DNA of 64,000 bases from contig CAJUAA010000002.1 in NCBI GenBank assembly GCA_910584205.1, positions 62,001 to 126,000 of the forward strand, in the 5' to 3' direction. Positions 41,511 through 49,841 of the stretch are shown here, in pieces (positions within the stretch are counted from its first letter, which is position 1; each line of letters begins with the position of its first letter). The DNA comes from an uncultured Lachnospiraceae bacterium (GTDB taxonomy: Bacteria; Bacillota; Clostridia; Lachnospirales; Lachnospiraceae). The notes below the pieces were generated by a model that did no database searches, had not been told where the DNA came from, and saw nothing but the letters and a program-made list of their open reading frames with translations. Position numbers and translations under genes: made by a program.

Positions 41511-43472
41511 TTGGAAAACTATACTAAGTATAAGTTGAAAAGCAGCGACGAACTGGTGTCATTACTGGCTGATGTTGACAACCTGTTCATCATTGCCTGC
41601 AACAAGTGCTTCAAGGAATTCGAAACCATTGACGAACCAGAATGCGGTGAGCTTGAGAAGCTTGTTACAGAGCAGGGAAAGACAGTCACAGGTACTGCAT
41701 GCGTGGATTTCCTTTGCAACAGCACGCAGACAAAGAGGAAATTACAGGATATGATCCCGGAAGGGACGGAGCATATTCTGGTGGCTTCCTGCGGCCTGGG
41801 CATCCAGACCGTTGCAGATCTGACAGGAAAGTCTGTCTTTGCAGCCAGCGATTCCCTGAACTATACAGGACATCACGGCATGGCTCTGACGAAGAAAAGC
41901 TGTGATGCATGCGCACAGTGTTATCTGAATGTGACCGGCGGCATCTGTCCCATCGTGGACTGTTCCAAGAGCCTGGTCAACGGCCAGTGCGGCGGCGCGA
42001 AGAACGGCAAATGCGAAGTGGATCCCAACAAGGACTGCGCATGGGAGAAAATCTACAAAAGACTGGAAAAACAGGGACGCCTTTCCGAATTCCTGGATCA
42101 GCCCGTCCAGCTTCGTGACTATTCCAAAGTTGACTTTAAGTTTGTAAACGATTATGTGAAGTCCATCCGTGAGAACAGGCTGGAAGGCTATTACGGCGGC
42201 ATCCATCCGTCGGAACGGAAGGAATTTACCGAGCATATTCCGCTGGAAAGATTTCCGGATCCGAAGACCGTGGTCATTCCGCTGTCCATGCATGCGGGCG
42301 CTCCGGCCAACCCTGTGGTGCAGGTGGGCGATACCGTGAAAGTCGGTCAGGTGATCGGCGAGCAGGCAGGATTTATCAGCGCTCCGGTTCATTCCAGTGT
42401 CAGCGGAACAGTGACGGCCATCGAGAACCATCCGCATGCAACAAGAGGCGAATGCCTGTCTGTTGTTATTGAGTCTGACGGGAAAAATACTCTGCACGAA
42501 TCTGTAAAACCCCATAAGGATCTTGACAGCCTGACTCCGGACGAGATCATCGATATTGTCCGTGAAAGCGGAATCGTCGGTATGGGCGGAGCGGGATTCC
42601 CGACTTCTGTCAAGTTAAAACCCAACAAGCCCATCGATGCCGTGCTGCTGAACGGATGCGAGTGCGAACCGCTTCTGACCGCGGACCATAGAGTGCTTCT
42701 GGAGTTTGCAGACGACGTAATCTTCGGCCTGAAGGCAATTGTCAAGACGGTAGACGCGAAAAAAGGAATTATCGTGATTGAAGATAACAAGCCGGATGCC
42801 ATCGAACTGATGAAGGCAAAGACTGCGGACTGCGAAAACCTGGAAGTGGTAGTGGCAAAGACGAAATATCCGCAGGGCGCTGAGAAGATGCTGATCAAAC
42901 GCGTGATGGGAAGACAGGTTCCGCGCGGGGGGCTTCCCGCAGACGTAGGCTGCGTGGTGAGCAACATCAGTACCACGAAAGCGATCTCTGACGCGATTCA
43001 GAAAGGCATGCCGCTTGTGGAGCGTGTGACGACCGTAACCGGCGAGAATCTGAAGAAGCCGGGCAATTATATTGTGAAGATCGGTACCATTACCCAGGAG
43101 CTGATCGATCACTGCGGCGGTATCACAGGCGAGGATGTTACGATCAAGGCAGGCGGCCCCATGATGGGATTCGTCATGAACGATACGAACGCGCCGATCA
43201 TGAAGGGCTCCAACGGTATCATCGTGGTAGATACGGACCATACAGCGGAGCAGCCGTGTATCAAGTGCGGACGCTGCGCAGATGTCTGTCCGATGGAACT
43301 GTCTCCGCTGTATTTCGCAAAATTTGCGGATGAGGAGAACTGGCAGGGCGATAAGGACATGAACATCATGGATTGTATCGAGTGCAGATGCTGTGAGTAC
43401 ATCTGTTCCTCCAAGATCCCGTTAGTCACCAAGATCAAAGCCGGAAAAAATGCAGTAAGGGGGATGAAGTGA
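41511..43472 (+). CDS. MetV-RnfC2 fusion of the methylene-THF reductase complex
   Basis: About 653 residues. Residues 1-215 match MetV: SCDACAQCYLNVTGGICP and CSKSLVNGQCGGAKNGKCE carry the zinc/iron-sulfur cysteines. After about residue 245 comes an RnfC-type module: VIPLSMHAGAPANPVVQVGD, the NADH-binding GIVGMGGAGFPTSVKL, and two ferredoxin motifs, CIKCGRCADVCP and CIECRCCEYICS. In other acetogens RnfC2, MetV and MetF form one complex that feeds NADH electrons to methylene-tetrahydrofolate. Here the first MetV copy is fused to RnfC2 and a second free MetV follows. TTG at 41511 is chosen (AAGGTGAG five bases upstream, aligned with metV start); ATG 41469 is an alternative. Confidence 0.82.
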   Translation: MENYTKYKLKSSDELVSLLADVDNLFIIACNKCFKEFETIDEPECGELEKLVTEQGKTVTGTACVDFLCNSTQTKRKLQDMIPEGTEHILVASCGLGIQTVADLTGKSVFAASDSLNYTGHHGMALTKKSCDACAQCYLNVTGGICPIVDCSKSLVNGQCGGAKNGKCEVDPNKDCAWEKIYKRLEKQGRLSEFLDQPVQLRDYSKVDFKFVNDYVKSIRENRLEGYYGGIHPSERKEFTEHIPLERFPDPKTVVIPLSMHAGAPANPVVQVGDTVKVGQVIGEQAGFISAPVHSSVSGTVTAIENHPHATRGECLSVVIESDGKNTLHESVKPHKDLDSLTPDEIIDIVRESGIVGMGGAGFPTSVKLKPNKPIDAVLLNGCECEPLLTADHRVLLEFADDVIFGLKAIVKTVDAKKGIIVIEDNKPDAIELMKAKTADCENLEVVVAKTKYPQGAEKMLIKRVMGRQVPRGGLPADVGCVVSNISTTKAISDAIQKGMPLVERVTTVTGENLKKPGNYIVKIGTITQELIDHCGGITGEDVTIKAGGPMMGFVMNDTNAPIMKGSNGIIVVDTDHTAEQPCIKCGRCADVCPMELSPLYFAKFADEENWQGDKDMNIMDCIECRCCEYICSSKIPLVTKIKAGKNAVRGMK

Positions 43473-43473
43473 T

Positions 43474-44091
43474 ATGCTAATTACCCAGTTAAAATCGAAA
43501 GAAACCATCACATCTCTGGTGAATGGAAAGAAATTTTTCATCATCAACTGCCAGGGATGCAAGGAAGTTCATTTCCCGGAAAAAGAAGCTGCAGAACTCC
43601 AGAAAGAGCTGGGAGCTTCCGGGAACGTGACAGGAACCATAACGACAGACTACATATGCAATCCGGAAAATATGAAGCTGCGTCTTGAGAAACACATGGA
43701 TGAGATCAAAGCTGCTGATCTGGTGCTTGTATTCTCCTGCGGTGTCGGCGTGCAGACCATCGCAGAGTACCTGGACGACAAGATGGTATGCGCAGCCTGC
43801 GATTCCTGCCGCCTGCCCGGATTCCAGGGCGTAACGCCGCTGGAATACGACTGCGGACAGTGCGGAGAGTGCTACCTGAACCTGACCGGAGGGATCTGCC
43901 CGATCACAGCCTGTTCCAAGAGTCTGCTGAACGGACAGTGCGGCGGCGCGAAGAACGGAAAATGCGAGGTGGACCCCAATATGGAGTGCGGCTGGGAACG
44001 GATCTACAGACGGCTTGAGAAGATCGGGCGTCTGGATGCGTTAAAGAGTCCGGTACAGATACGCAATTACGCAACGGATGACGAAGTATAA
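43474..44091 (+). CDS. metV: MetV, methylene-THF reductase small subunit
   Basis: 205 residues. Zinc/iron-sulfur subunit that partners MetF. Cysteine motifs YDCGQCGECYLNLTGGICP and CSKSLLNGQCGGAKNGKCE match the domain fused to RnfC2 upstream almost line by line, so the two arose by duplication. It starts one base after the fusion's stop, with GGGGGATGA ahead, and leads to metF. Confidence 0.88.
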   Translation: MLITQLKSKETITSLVNGKKFFIINCQGCKEVHFPEKEAAELQKELGASGNVTGTITTDYICNPENMKLRLEKHMDEIKAADLVLVFSCGVGVQTIAEYLDDKMVCAACDSCRLPGFQGVTPLEYDCGQCGECYLNLTGGICPITACSKSLLNGQCGGAKNGKCEVDPNMECGWERIYRRLEKIGRLDALKSPVQIRNYATDDEV

Positions 44092-44135
44092 GAGATACAG
44101 ACTGTCAAAAAATATAAGGATTGGAGCGATATAGA

Positions 44136-45014
44136 ATGAAAATTACAGAGTTATTTGAACGCGGCGAATTTGTTGTTTCTGCGGAAGTGGGACCGCCCAA
44201 AGGAATCCATATCGAGCATCTTCTGGAAGAGGCGAAGACGTATTTAAAGGGCGTCACGGCAGTGAACGTGACCGATAATCAGTCTTCCGTCATGCGTCTC
44301 GGCTCTCTGGCGACCTGTAAGGCGCTCAAGGACGAGGGGCTGCTGCCCATCTATCAGCTGACCTGCCGCGACAGGAACCGGATCGCCCTGCAGTCGGATC
44401 TTCTGAGTGCGGCGATGCTGGGCATTGAAAATGTGCTGGCTCTGACCGGCGACCATATCAAGCTGGGCGACCATAAGGGAGCAAAACCGGTCTTTGACCT
44501 GGATTCCGTCTCTCTGCTTCACACGATGTGCAGGTTGGAAGCGGGCGAAGACCTGGGCGGCAACAAGCTGGTAGGCGAGCCGCCGAAGTTTGCCAAAGGC
44601 GCAGTGGTATCTCCCTGCAGCGATTCCGTTGATTCGCAGCTGGCGAAGATGGAGCGCAAGGTCAATGCGGGTGCAGAGTATTTCCAGACTCAGGCGGTCT
44701 ATGAGCCGGAGAAATTCATCGAGTTCATGGAGAAGGCAAAACAGTTTGGTAAACCGGTACAGCTTGGTATCGTAATCCTGAAATCAGCAGGAATGGCGAA
44801 ATTCATGAACGACAACGTAGCCGGCATCCATGTACCGCAGGATATGATCGATGAGCTCAAGGCGGACAAGGAAAAGGCAAAAGCAGGCATCACCGGCGTG
44901 GAGATTGCCGCACGCATCATCAAAGAGTGCAAGCCGTACTGCCAGGGCCTTCATATCATGGCGCTTGGATGGGAATCCAAGGTACCGTCGCTTCTGGAGC
45001 AGGCAGGAATCTAA
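44136..45014 (+). CDS. metF: MetF, methylene-tetrahydrofolate reductase
   Basis: About 292 residues of the TIM-barrel flavoprotein that makes methyl-THF. FVVSAEVGPPKGIHIEHLLE, QLTCRDRNRIALQSDLLSAA, IENVLALTGDHIKLGD and KMERKVNAGAEYFQTQAVYE are characteristic, including the Glu and Asp that position folate and FAD. ATG 44136 has GGAG nine bases upstream. The protein ends at a pair of strong terminators; with MetV and RnfC2 it forms the reductive step of the methyl branch. Confidence 0.93.
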   Translation: MKITELFERGEFVVSAEVGPPKGIHIEHLLEEAKTYLKGVTAVNVTDNQSSVMRLGSLATCKALKDEGLLPIYQLTCRDRNRIALQSDLLSAAMLGIENVLALTGDHIKLGDHKGAKPVFDLDSVSLLHTMCRLEAGEDLGGNKLVGEPPKFAKGAVVSPCSDSVDSQLAKMERKVNAGAEYFQTQAVYEPEKFIEFMEKAKQFGKPVQLGIVILKSAGMAKFMNDNVAGIHVPQDMIDELKADKEKAKAGITGVEIAARIIKECKPYCQGLHIMALGWESKVPSLLEQAGI

Positions 45015-45031
45015 TTCTTCTGTATATTCAG

Positions 45032-45066
45032 GCAGCCGAAAGCAGCTTCTGCTTTCGGCTGCTTTT
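45032..45066 (+). terminator. Terminator after metF
   Basis: GCAGCCGAAAGCAG, loop CTT, CTGCTTTCGGCTGC, then TTTT. Perfect stem. Confidence 0.92.
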
Positions 45067-45104
45067 CTGAGCCTGTGAAACGGACAGATGTCTGTTTGCG
45101 GCAG

Positions 45105-45143
45105 ACGCACCGGAAAACGGATATCTGTTTTCCAGTGCGTTTT
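45105..45143 (+). terminator. Second terminator in tandem
   Basis: ACGCACCGGAAAAC with GTTTTCCAGTGCGT then TTT. Backs up the first and isolates the nickel operon. Confidence 0.8.
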
Positions 45144-45195
45144 GGCTGTGAAAAAATATTTTCCATATATTTGTAGAAAATATACAGAAATCCAC

Positions 45196-45224
45196 TTGCT
45201 AAATATCCCCCCATGGGGTATAAT
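45196..45224 (+). promoter_or_regulatory. Promoter of the nickel operon with CCCCATGGGG operator-like palindrome
   Basis: -35 TTGCTA (45196-45201), 17-base spacer, -10 TATAAT (45219-45224). CCCCATGGGG (45209-45218) fills the end of the spacer within ATATCC...TATA. GC blocks flanked by TA are typical for CsoR/RcnR-type metal repressors; the regulator is not in the window. Confidence 0.6.
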
Positions 45225-45298
45225 GCTAATAAACAATGACAAAAAAATAACATATCGGAAATTCTGGTGTGTTTTTTTCTTGAAAAGGAGGGGAATAG

Positions 45299-45694
45299 AT
45301 GCATTTAACCAATGAAGAGCATACGCACTGTGGATGCGGGTGCGGCGGGCATGAGCACACCCACGAGCATGCACATGGTGATACGACTCATACGCATGCG
45401 CACAGCCATGAAGAAGGCCATGAGCACGAACACGATCATGACCACTGCGGCGGATGCGACGGTCATAGCCATGACCACTGCGGACATGATCACGGAGATC
45501 ATCCGAAGGATGAGGATACGGCGGTTCTGGCCTATATGCTGGACCACAACAAACACCATGCACAGGAGCTTGCTGTCATTGCGAAGCACTTGAGAGAGCA
45601 GGGCAAAGAGGAAGCTGCCGCTCAGATTGAGAAAGGCGTGGAGGATTTCGAGAAAGGCAATATGAGACTGTCCATCGCGCTTTCGCTGGTATAG
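45299..45694 (+). CDS. His-rich nickel-binding protein (CooJ-like function)
   Basis: 131 residues. Residues 1-70 are extremely His-rich (GHEHTHEHAHGDTTHTHAHS and DHDHCGGCDGHSHDHCGHDH) with five Cys; the last 60 form a helix-rich domain (AYMLDHNKHHAQELAVIAKH; EEAAAQIEKGVEDFEKGNMR). No signal peptide. It heads the operon with CooT and CooC and is likely a nickel reservoir or chaperone for CO dehydrogenase, like Rhodospirillum CooJ in role, though CooJ has its His cluster at the other end. AGGAGGGG precedes the ATG. Confidence 0.8.
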   Translation: MHLTNEEHTHCGCGCGGHEHTHEHAHGDTTHTHAHSHEEGHEHEHDHDHCGGCDGHSHDHCGHDHGDHPKDEDTAVLAYMLDHNKHHAQELAVIAKHLREQGKEEAAAQIEKGVEDFEKGNMRLSIALSLV

Positions 45695-45752
45695 CGGGCC
45701 ATTGTCTCTTCGGACGGTGGACTGCAGAATTTGAAGCAGGAGGTATGGGCCA

Positions 45753-45947
45753 ATGTGTCTTGCAACCGTATATGGTAAAAAGAAGGAGAGCGAAAGCATC
45801 CTGATAAAAAATGCGAGCCGCCTTGACGTGGAGGGGAATGTAATCCGGATCCGCGATATTATGGGCGGCGAAATCACGGTGGAGGGAACCATATCCATGG
45901 TTGACCTTGCGAATTCAGTTGTAAAGATCAACTGTACAGAGGAATAG
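45753..45947 (+). CDS. cooT: CooT-family nickel-binding protein
   Basis: 64 residues, small beta protein. MCLATVYGKKKESESILIKN and IRDIMGGEITVEGTISMVDL match CooT; the Cys at position 2 is the nickel ligand known from Rhodospirillum CooT. AGGAGG lies before the ATG. Between the His-rich gene and CooC, it fits nickel delivery to CODH. Confidence 0.85.
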   Translation: MCLATVYGKKKESESILIKNASRLDVEGNVIRIRDIMGGEITVEGTISMVDLANSVVKINCTEE

Positions 45948-46301
45948 GTTTCAATTGCAAATTTAATATAGAATGGAGGTAGATAACGGAGAGGCTGTCA
46001 GGTGCAATGAAACAGAAAGCGCCGTTTATTTTGAAGTTTTCCACCAAAGACGGAGAAAGGCGCAGCGATTCTTCAGACAGCCGCCACCAGCATGATGATG
46101 TTCGCAGCGGCAGCGCAATGCCGCACAAACTCTGCGAGATCAGGTTCCGGAGCTGAATCTTCCATTAAAGAAAAGCACGTTCGGCAGGAAGCCATTTGCT
46201 GCGGACGGAGCGGGAGAAAGACCGGTCGGAGATCATGGACAGATCCGGAACGCACACTCTTGTATGGTTGAAAAGATTTTTAGAATGTAGGAGATGACGA
46301 T
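45948..46301 (+). other. Intergenic stretch with one possible 49-codon frame
   Basis: About 350 bases between cooT and cooC. A frame at 46007-46156 (starting MKQKAPFILKFSTKDGERRS) has weak GGA upstream and no recognised homologue. No terminator or promoter is clear; AGGAG precedes the cooC start at 46302. Probably non-coding. Confidence 0.3.
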
Positions 46302-47072
46302 ATGCCGCAAACGATAGCAGTGGCAGGCAAGGGCGGTGTGGGAAAGACCACATTGACCGGCATGCTGATTCAGTATTTAGCAGAACAGAAAAAAGGACCG
46401 ATCCTGGCGGTCGACGCAGACGCGAATTCCAATCTGAATGAAGTGCTCGGCGTGGAGGTGGATATGACGCTTGGTGATATCCGTGAAGAGATCGCAAAGG
46501 CGGAGATGGCGGATGTAAGCCCCATCCCTCCGGGAATGTCCAAACAGGACTATGCGGAGTTTAAGTTTGATTCTTCTCTGGTGGAGGAAGATGACTACGA
46601 CCTGCTGGTCATGGGACATACACAGGGAAAAGGCTGTTACTGTTTTGTCAACGGCCTGTTGTCAACTCAGGTTGCCAGACGCGCACAGCACTACAATTAC
46701 GTTGTCGTTGACAACGAGGCGGGTATGGAGCATATCAGCCGCGGGATCCTTCCCGGTGTGGATGTTGTGATCCTGGTAAGCGACTGTTCCCGCAGAGGGG
46801 TCCAGGCCGTGGGCAGGATTGCCCGGCTGATTCCGGAATGCGGACTGAAGCCGAAGAAAGTCGGCTTGATTGTGAACCGGGCACCCGGGGGTGTGCTGAA
46901 TGAAGGCATTCAGGAAGAGGTTCAGAAACAGGAACTGACGCTTCTTGGGGTAGTGCCCCAGGATGATGGTGTATATGAGTTTGACAGCGCCGGTACTCCG
47001 ACGACCGAGCTTCCGTCAGACAATCCTGTAAGACAGGCATTATACAAGATTATTGACAGTCTGGAATTGTGA
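46302..47072 (+). CDS. cooC: CooC-type nickel-insertion ATPase (first copy)
   Basis: 256 residues, MinD-like. Deviant Walker A VAGKGGVGKTTLTGMLIQYL; A' LAVDADANSNLNEVLG; metal site CxC in GKGCYCFVNGLL, which binds nickel or zinc at the dimer face; Walker B-like YVVVDNEAGMEHISRGI. CooC loads nickel into CO dehydrogenase using ATP. It directly precedes cooS (27 bases). The second copy at 49049 may serve AcsB, as AcsF does in other acetogens. Confidence 0.9.
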   Translation: MPQTIAVAGKGGVGKTTLTGMLIQYLAEQKKGPILAVDADANSNLNEVLGVEVDMTLGDIREEIAKAEMADVSPIPPGMSKQDYAEFKFDSSLVEEDDYDLLVMGHTQGKGCYCFVNGLLSTQVARRAQHYNYVVVDNEAGMEHISRGILPGVDVVILVSDCSRRGVQAVGRIARLIPECGLKPKKVGLIVNRAPGGVLNEGIQEEVQKQELTLLGVVPQDDGVYEFDSAGTPTTELPSDNPVRQALYKIIDSLEL

Positions 47073-47099
47073 TCCAGAACTGCAAAAAAGGAGATTTAT

Positions 47100-48992
47100 A
47101 TGGGAGACTTTAAATTAACAACAGTTGAAGAGTTCGAAGCCGCTACTGACAGACTGCTGGAAACCGGCGCAAAGGTTGGCGCTGACGCATGGCAGCTCCG
47201 CGTGAAGAACCAGACACCTCATTGTAAATTCGGTGAGCAGGGTATCTGCTGCCGTATCTGTGCTATGGGACCGTGCCGTATTACTCCGAAGGCTCCGAGA
47301 GGAATCTGCGGATGCGACGCTCATGGTATCGTAGGACGTAATTATCTGAAATTTACTGCAGGCGGCGCAGCAACTCACTCCGATCACGGTCGTGAGATCT
47401 GCCATACCCTGTATGCATCCGCTCCCGACGGAGCTTATAAAGTAAAAGATCCCGAGAAGCTCATCCGCATCGCAAAAGAGTGGGGCGTTGAGACCGAAGG
47501 AAAAGATATCTATGATCTGGCTCATGAAGTGGCAGAGCTGGCACTTCTGGAGTATGGTAAACCGTTTGGCTTCCAGCGCTGGGTTGCACGTGCGCCGAAG
47601 CACACCCAGGAGCTGTGGGAGAAAGCAGAGATTACGCCGAGAGCAATCGACCGTGAGGTATCCTGTTCTCTGCATATGTCCCATATGGGATGTTCCTCCA
47701 AACCGGAAGCTTTGGTGCGTCAGTCCTTCCGTGCGGGTCTTGGAGACGGCTGGGGCGGTTCCATGTGCGGTACGGAATTCTCCGATGTCCTGTTTGGCAC
47801 TCCGAAGCCCATTGAGACCGAGGCAAACCTCGGCGTTATGAACGCAGACAACGTCAACATCGTCGTTCATGGACATGATCCGTCACTTTCCGAGATGGTA
47901 TGTGAGTATGCGGATGATCCGGAGATGATCGCTTATGCAAAAGCACAGGGTGCAAAAGGCATTACCGTATCCGGCGTCTGCTGTACTTCCAACGAAGTGG
48001 CTATGCGCCGCGGTATCCCGATGGCAGGTAACTTCCTGCAGCAGGAGAACGTAGTCCTGACCGGCGCCTGCGAGGCGATCGTTGTGGACGTACAGTGCAT
48101 CTTCCCGGCGCTTGGACCTCTGAGCAAATGCTTCCATACCAAATTCATCACGACTTCCGCAATCGCTCAGATGCCGGATTCCGAGTACATTCATTTTACC
48201 GTAGGAACCGCAGCAGAGAAGGCTAAGAAGATCGTGAAGATGGCATGCGACAACTTCAAGAACAGGAAGCCGGAGCTGGTACATATTCCGGATATGAAAC
48301 AGAAGGCAACGGTTGGATATTCCGTAGAGGCTCTTGTAAAAGTGCTTGACGGCGTTACCAACTCTCAGGTAGACGTTCTTGGAACGACCAAACCGCTCAT
48401 CGAGTGTATCACCTCCGGCGTACTCCGCGGCGCGGTGGCTATGGTTGGATGTAACAACCCGAAGATTCGTCCGGATACCGCTCATATCGAGCTGATGAAG
48501 AAACTGCTTGCAAATGATATCGTAGTTGTAGCATCCGGCTGTGCGGCTCAGGCAGCGGCAAAGGCAGGACTGATGGATAAGAGAGCGAAAGATCTGTGCG
48601 GTGCAGGCCTGAAGCGCGTGTGCGAACTGGCAGACATTCCGCCGGTATTACATATGGGCTCCTGTGTGGACATCAGCCGTATGATGATCCTGGTAGCAGA
48701 GCTTGCGAAAGATTCCGGTCTGAATATCTCCCAGCTTCCAGTTGTAGGCTGTGCTCCTGAGTGGATGTCTGAGAAGGCAGTTTCCATCGGCAACTATGTA
48801 GTTTCTACCGGTATCGACACCTTCCTTGGCGTAGACCCGTATGTGAGCGGTTCCACCCAGATGCAGGAACTTCTGACCAGCGGCGTTCGCGACTGGGTAG
48901 AGGCTGCTTATACCGTAGAGACCGATATCGAGAAACTGGTTGATCTGATGATCGAAAGAATCGAAGAGAAGAGAACCGCAATCGGTATCTAA
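47100..48992 (+). CDS. acsA: Carbon monoxide dehydrogenase catalytic subunit (CooS/AcsA)
   Basis: 630 residues. Reduces CO2 to CO at a Ni-Fe-S C-cluster. The N-terminal CKFGEQGICCRICAMGPCRI provides the B and D cluster cysteines; HMGSCVDISRMMILVAELAK contains conserved helical residues, and CGCDAHGIVGRN and PVVGCAPEWMSEKAVSIGNY fit the family. AGGAGATTTAT precedes the ATG. It lies between two CooC genes and just ahead of acsB, so CO passes to AcsB in a complex. Confidence 0.96.
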   Translation: MGDFKLTTVEEFEAATDRLLETGAKVGADAWQLRVKNQTPHCKFGEQGICCRICAMGPCRITPKAPRGICGCDAHGIVGRNYLKFTAGGAATHSDHGREICHTLYASAPDGAYKVKDPEKLIRIAKEWGVETEGKDIYDLAHEVAELALLEYGKPFGFQRWVARAPKHTQELWEKAEITPRAIDREVSCSLHMSHMGCSSKPEALVRQSFRAGLGDGWGGSMCGTEFSDVLFGTPKPIETEANLGVMNADNVNIVVHGHDPSLSEMVCEYADDPEMIAYAKAQGAKGITVSGVCCTSNEVAMRRGIPMAGNFLQQENVVLTGACEAIVVDVQCIFPALGPLSKCFHTKFITTSAIAQMPDSEYIHFTVGTAAEKAKKIVKMACDNFKNRKPELVHIPDMKQKATVGYSVEALVKVLDGVTNSQVDVLGTTKPLIECITSGVLRGAVAMVGCNNPKIRPDTAHIELMKKLLANDIVVVASGCAAQAAAKAGLMDKRAKDLCGAGLKRVCELADIPPVLHMGSCVDISRMMILVAELAKDSGLNISQLPVVGCAPEWMSEKAVSIGNYVVSTGIDTFLGVDPYVSGSTQMQELLTSGVRDWVEAAYTVETDIEKLVDLMIERIEEKRTAIGI

Positions 48993-49048
48993 GCATTCGA
49001 TTTTCATATTAGAAAGAAAAGTAAATTTTTTGACCGGAGGTTAAGACA

Positions 49049-49816
49049 TTGAAGATAGCAATTACCGGAAAGGGCGGAGTCGGAAAGACCACCTTTGCAG
49101 CAACACTTGCAAGATTATATGCAGAGGAGGGACGGACGGTTCTTGCCGCTGACGTGGACCCGGATGCCAATCTGGGGCTGGCGCTTGGATTTCCGGAGGA
49201 AGTGCTGGATTCCATCATTCCCATCAGCAAGATGAGGAAACTGGTGGAAGAGCGTACCGGAGCCGGTGAGGACAATCAGTTCTATAAGCTGAATCCGAAA
49301 GTGGACGACATTCCGGATACGTACAGTAAAACCTGCAACGGCGTCAAGCTTCTCCTTCTGGGCACGGTGGAGACGGGCGGGGGCGGATGCGTCTGTCCGG
49401 AGCATGTGATGCTCAGACGGATCATCAACCATCTGATCCTCCGAAGCAGCGATGTGGTCATCATGGATATGGAGGCCGGCCTGGAGCATCTGGGACGGGG
49501 AACCTGCGAATCCATGGAGCAGTTCATCGTGGTGATCGAACCGGGAGCAAGGAGCGTACAGACGTATAAGAATGTGAAGCGCCTTGCCGACGATCTCGGG
49601 GTCCGGCAGGTACGGGTAGTTGCCAACAAGGTTCGCGGTACGGAAGACGAGGAGTTCATCCGTTCCAAAATACCGGCGGAAGATTTACTTGGATTTATCC
49701 ACTATAACACGGAAGTGATCGATGCGGACCGCCAGGGGAAATCACCCTATGATTTCAGCGAATCCGCAACGGAGGAGATCCGGAAGATCAAGGAGATCCT
49801 CGATCAATCTAACTGA
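49049..49816 (+). CDS. CooC/AcsF-type nickel-insertion ATPase (second copy)
   Basis: 255 residues, MinD-like. Walker A ITGKGGVGKTTFAATLARLY; A' VLAADVDPDANLGLALGF; metal-site CxC in GGGGCVCPEHVMLRR; Walker B-like VVIMDMEAGLEHLGRG. It is closer in layout to AcsF, needed to activate acetyl-CoA synthase. TTG start at 49049, eight bases after CCGGAGG. Between acsA and acsB, so both enzymes could be served. Confidence 0.88.
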   Translation: MKIAITGKGGVGKTTFAATLARLYAEEGRTVLAADVDPDANLGLALGFPEEVLDSIIPISKMRKLVEERTGAGEDNQFYKLNPKVDDIPDTYSKTCNGVKLLLLGTVETGGGGCVCPEHVMLRRIINHLILRSSDVVIMDMEAGLEHLGRGTCESMEQFIVVIEPGARSVQTYKNVKRLADDLGVRQVRVVANKVRGTEDEEFIRSKIPAEDLLGFIHYNTEVIDADRQGKSPYDFSESATEEIRKIKEILDQSN

Positions 49817-49841
49817 TTTTTAAATTTGGAGGTATAATACC

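Noticed and set aside
46007..46156. 49-codon gene between cooT and cooC
   Set aside because: Poor ribosome site, no homology recognised and no sign of coding bias; kept only as a note in the intergenic entry.
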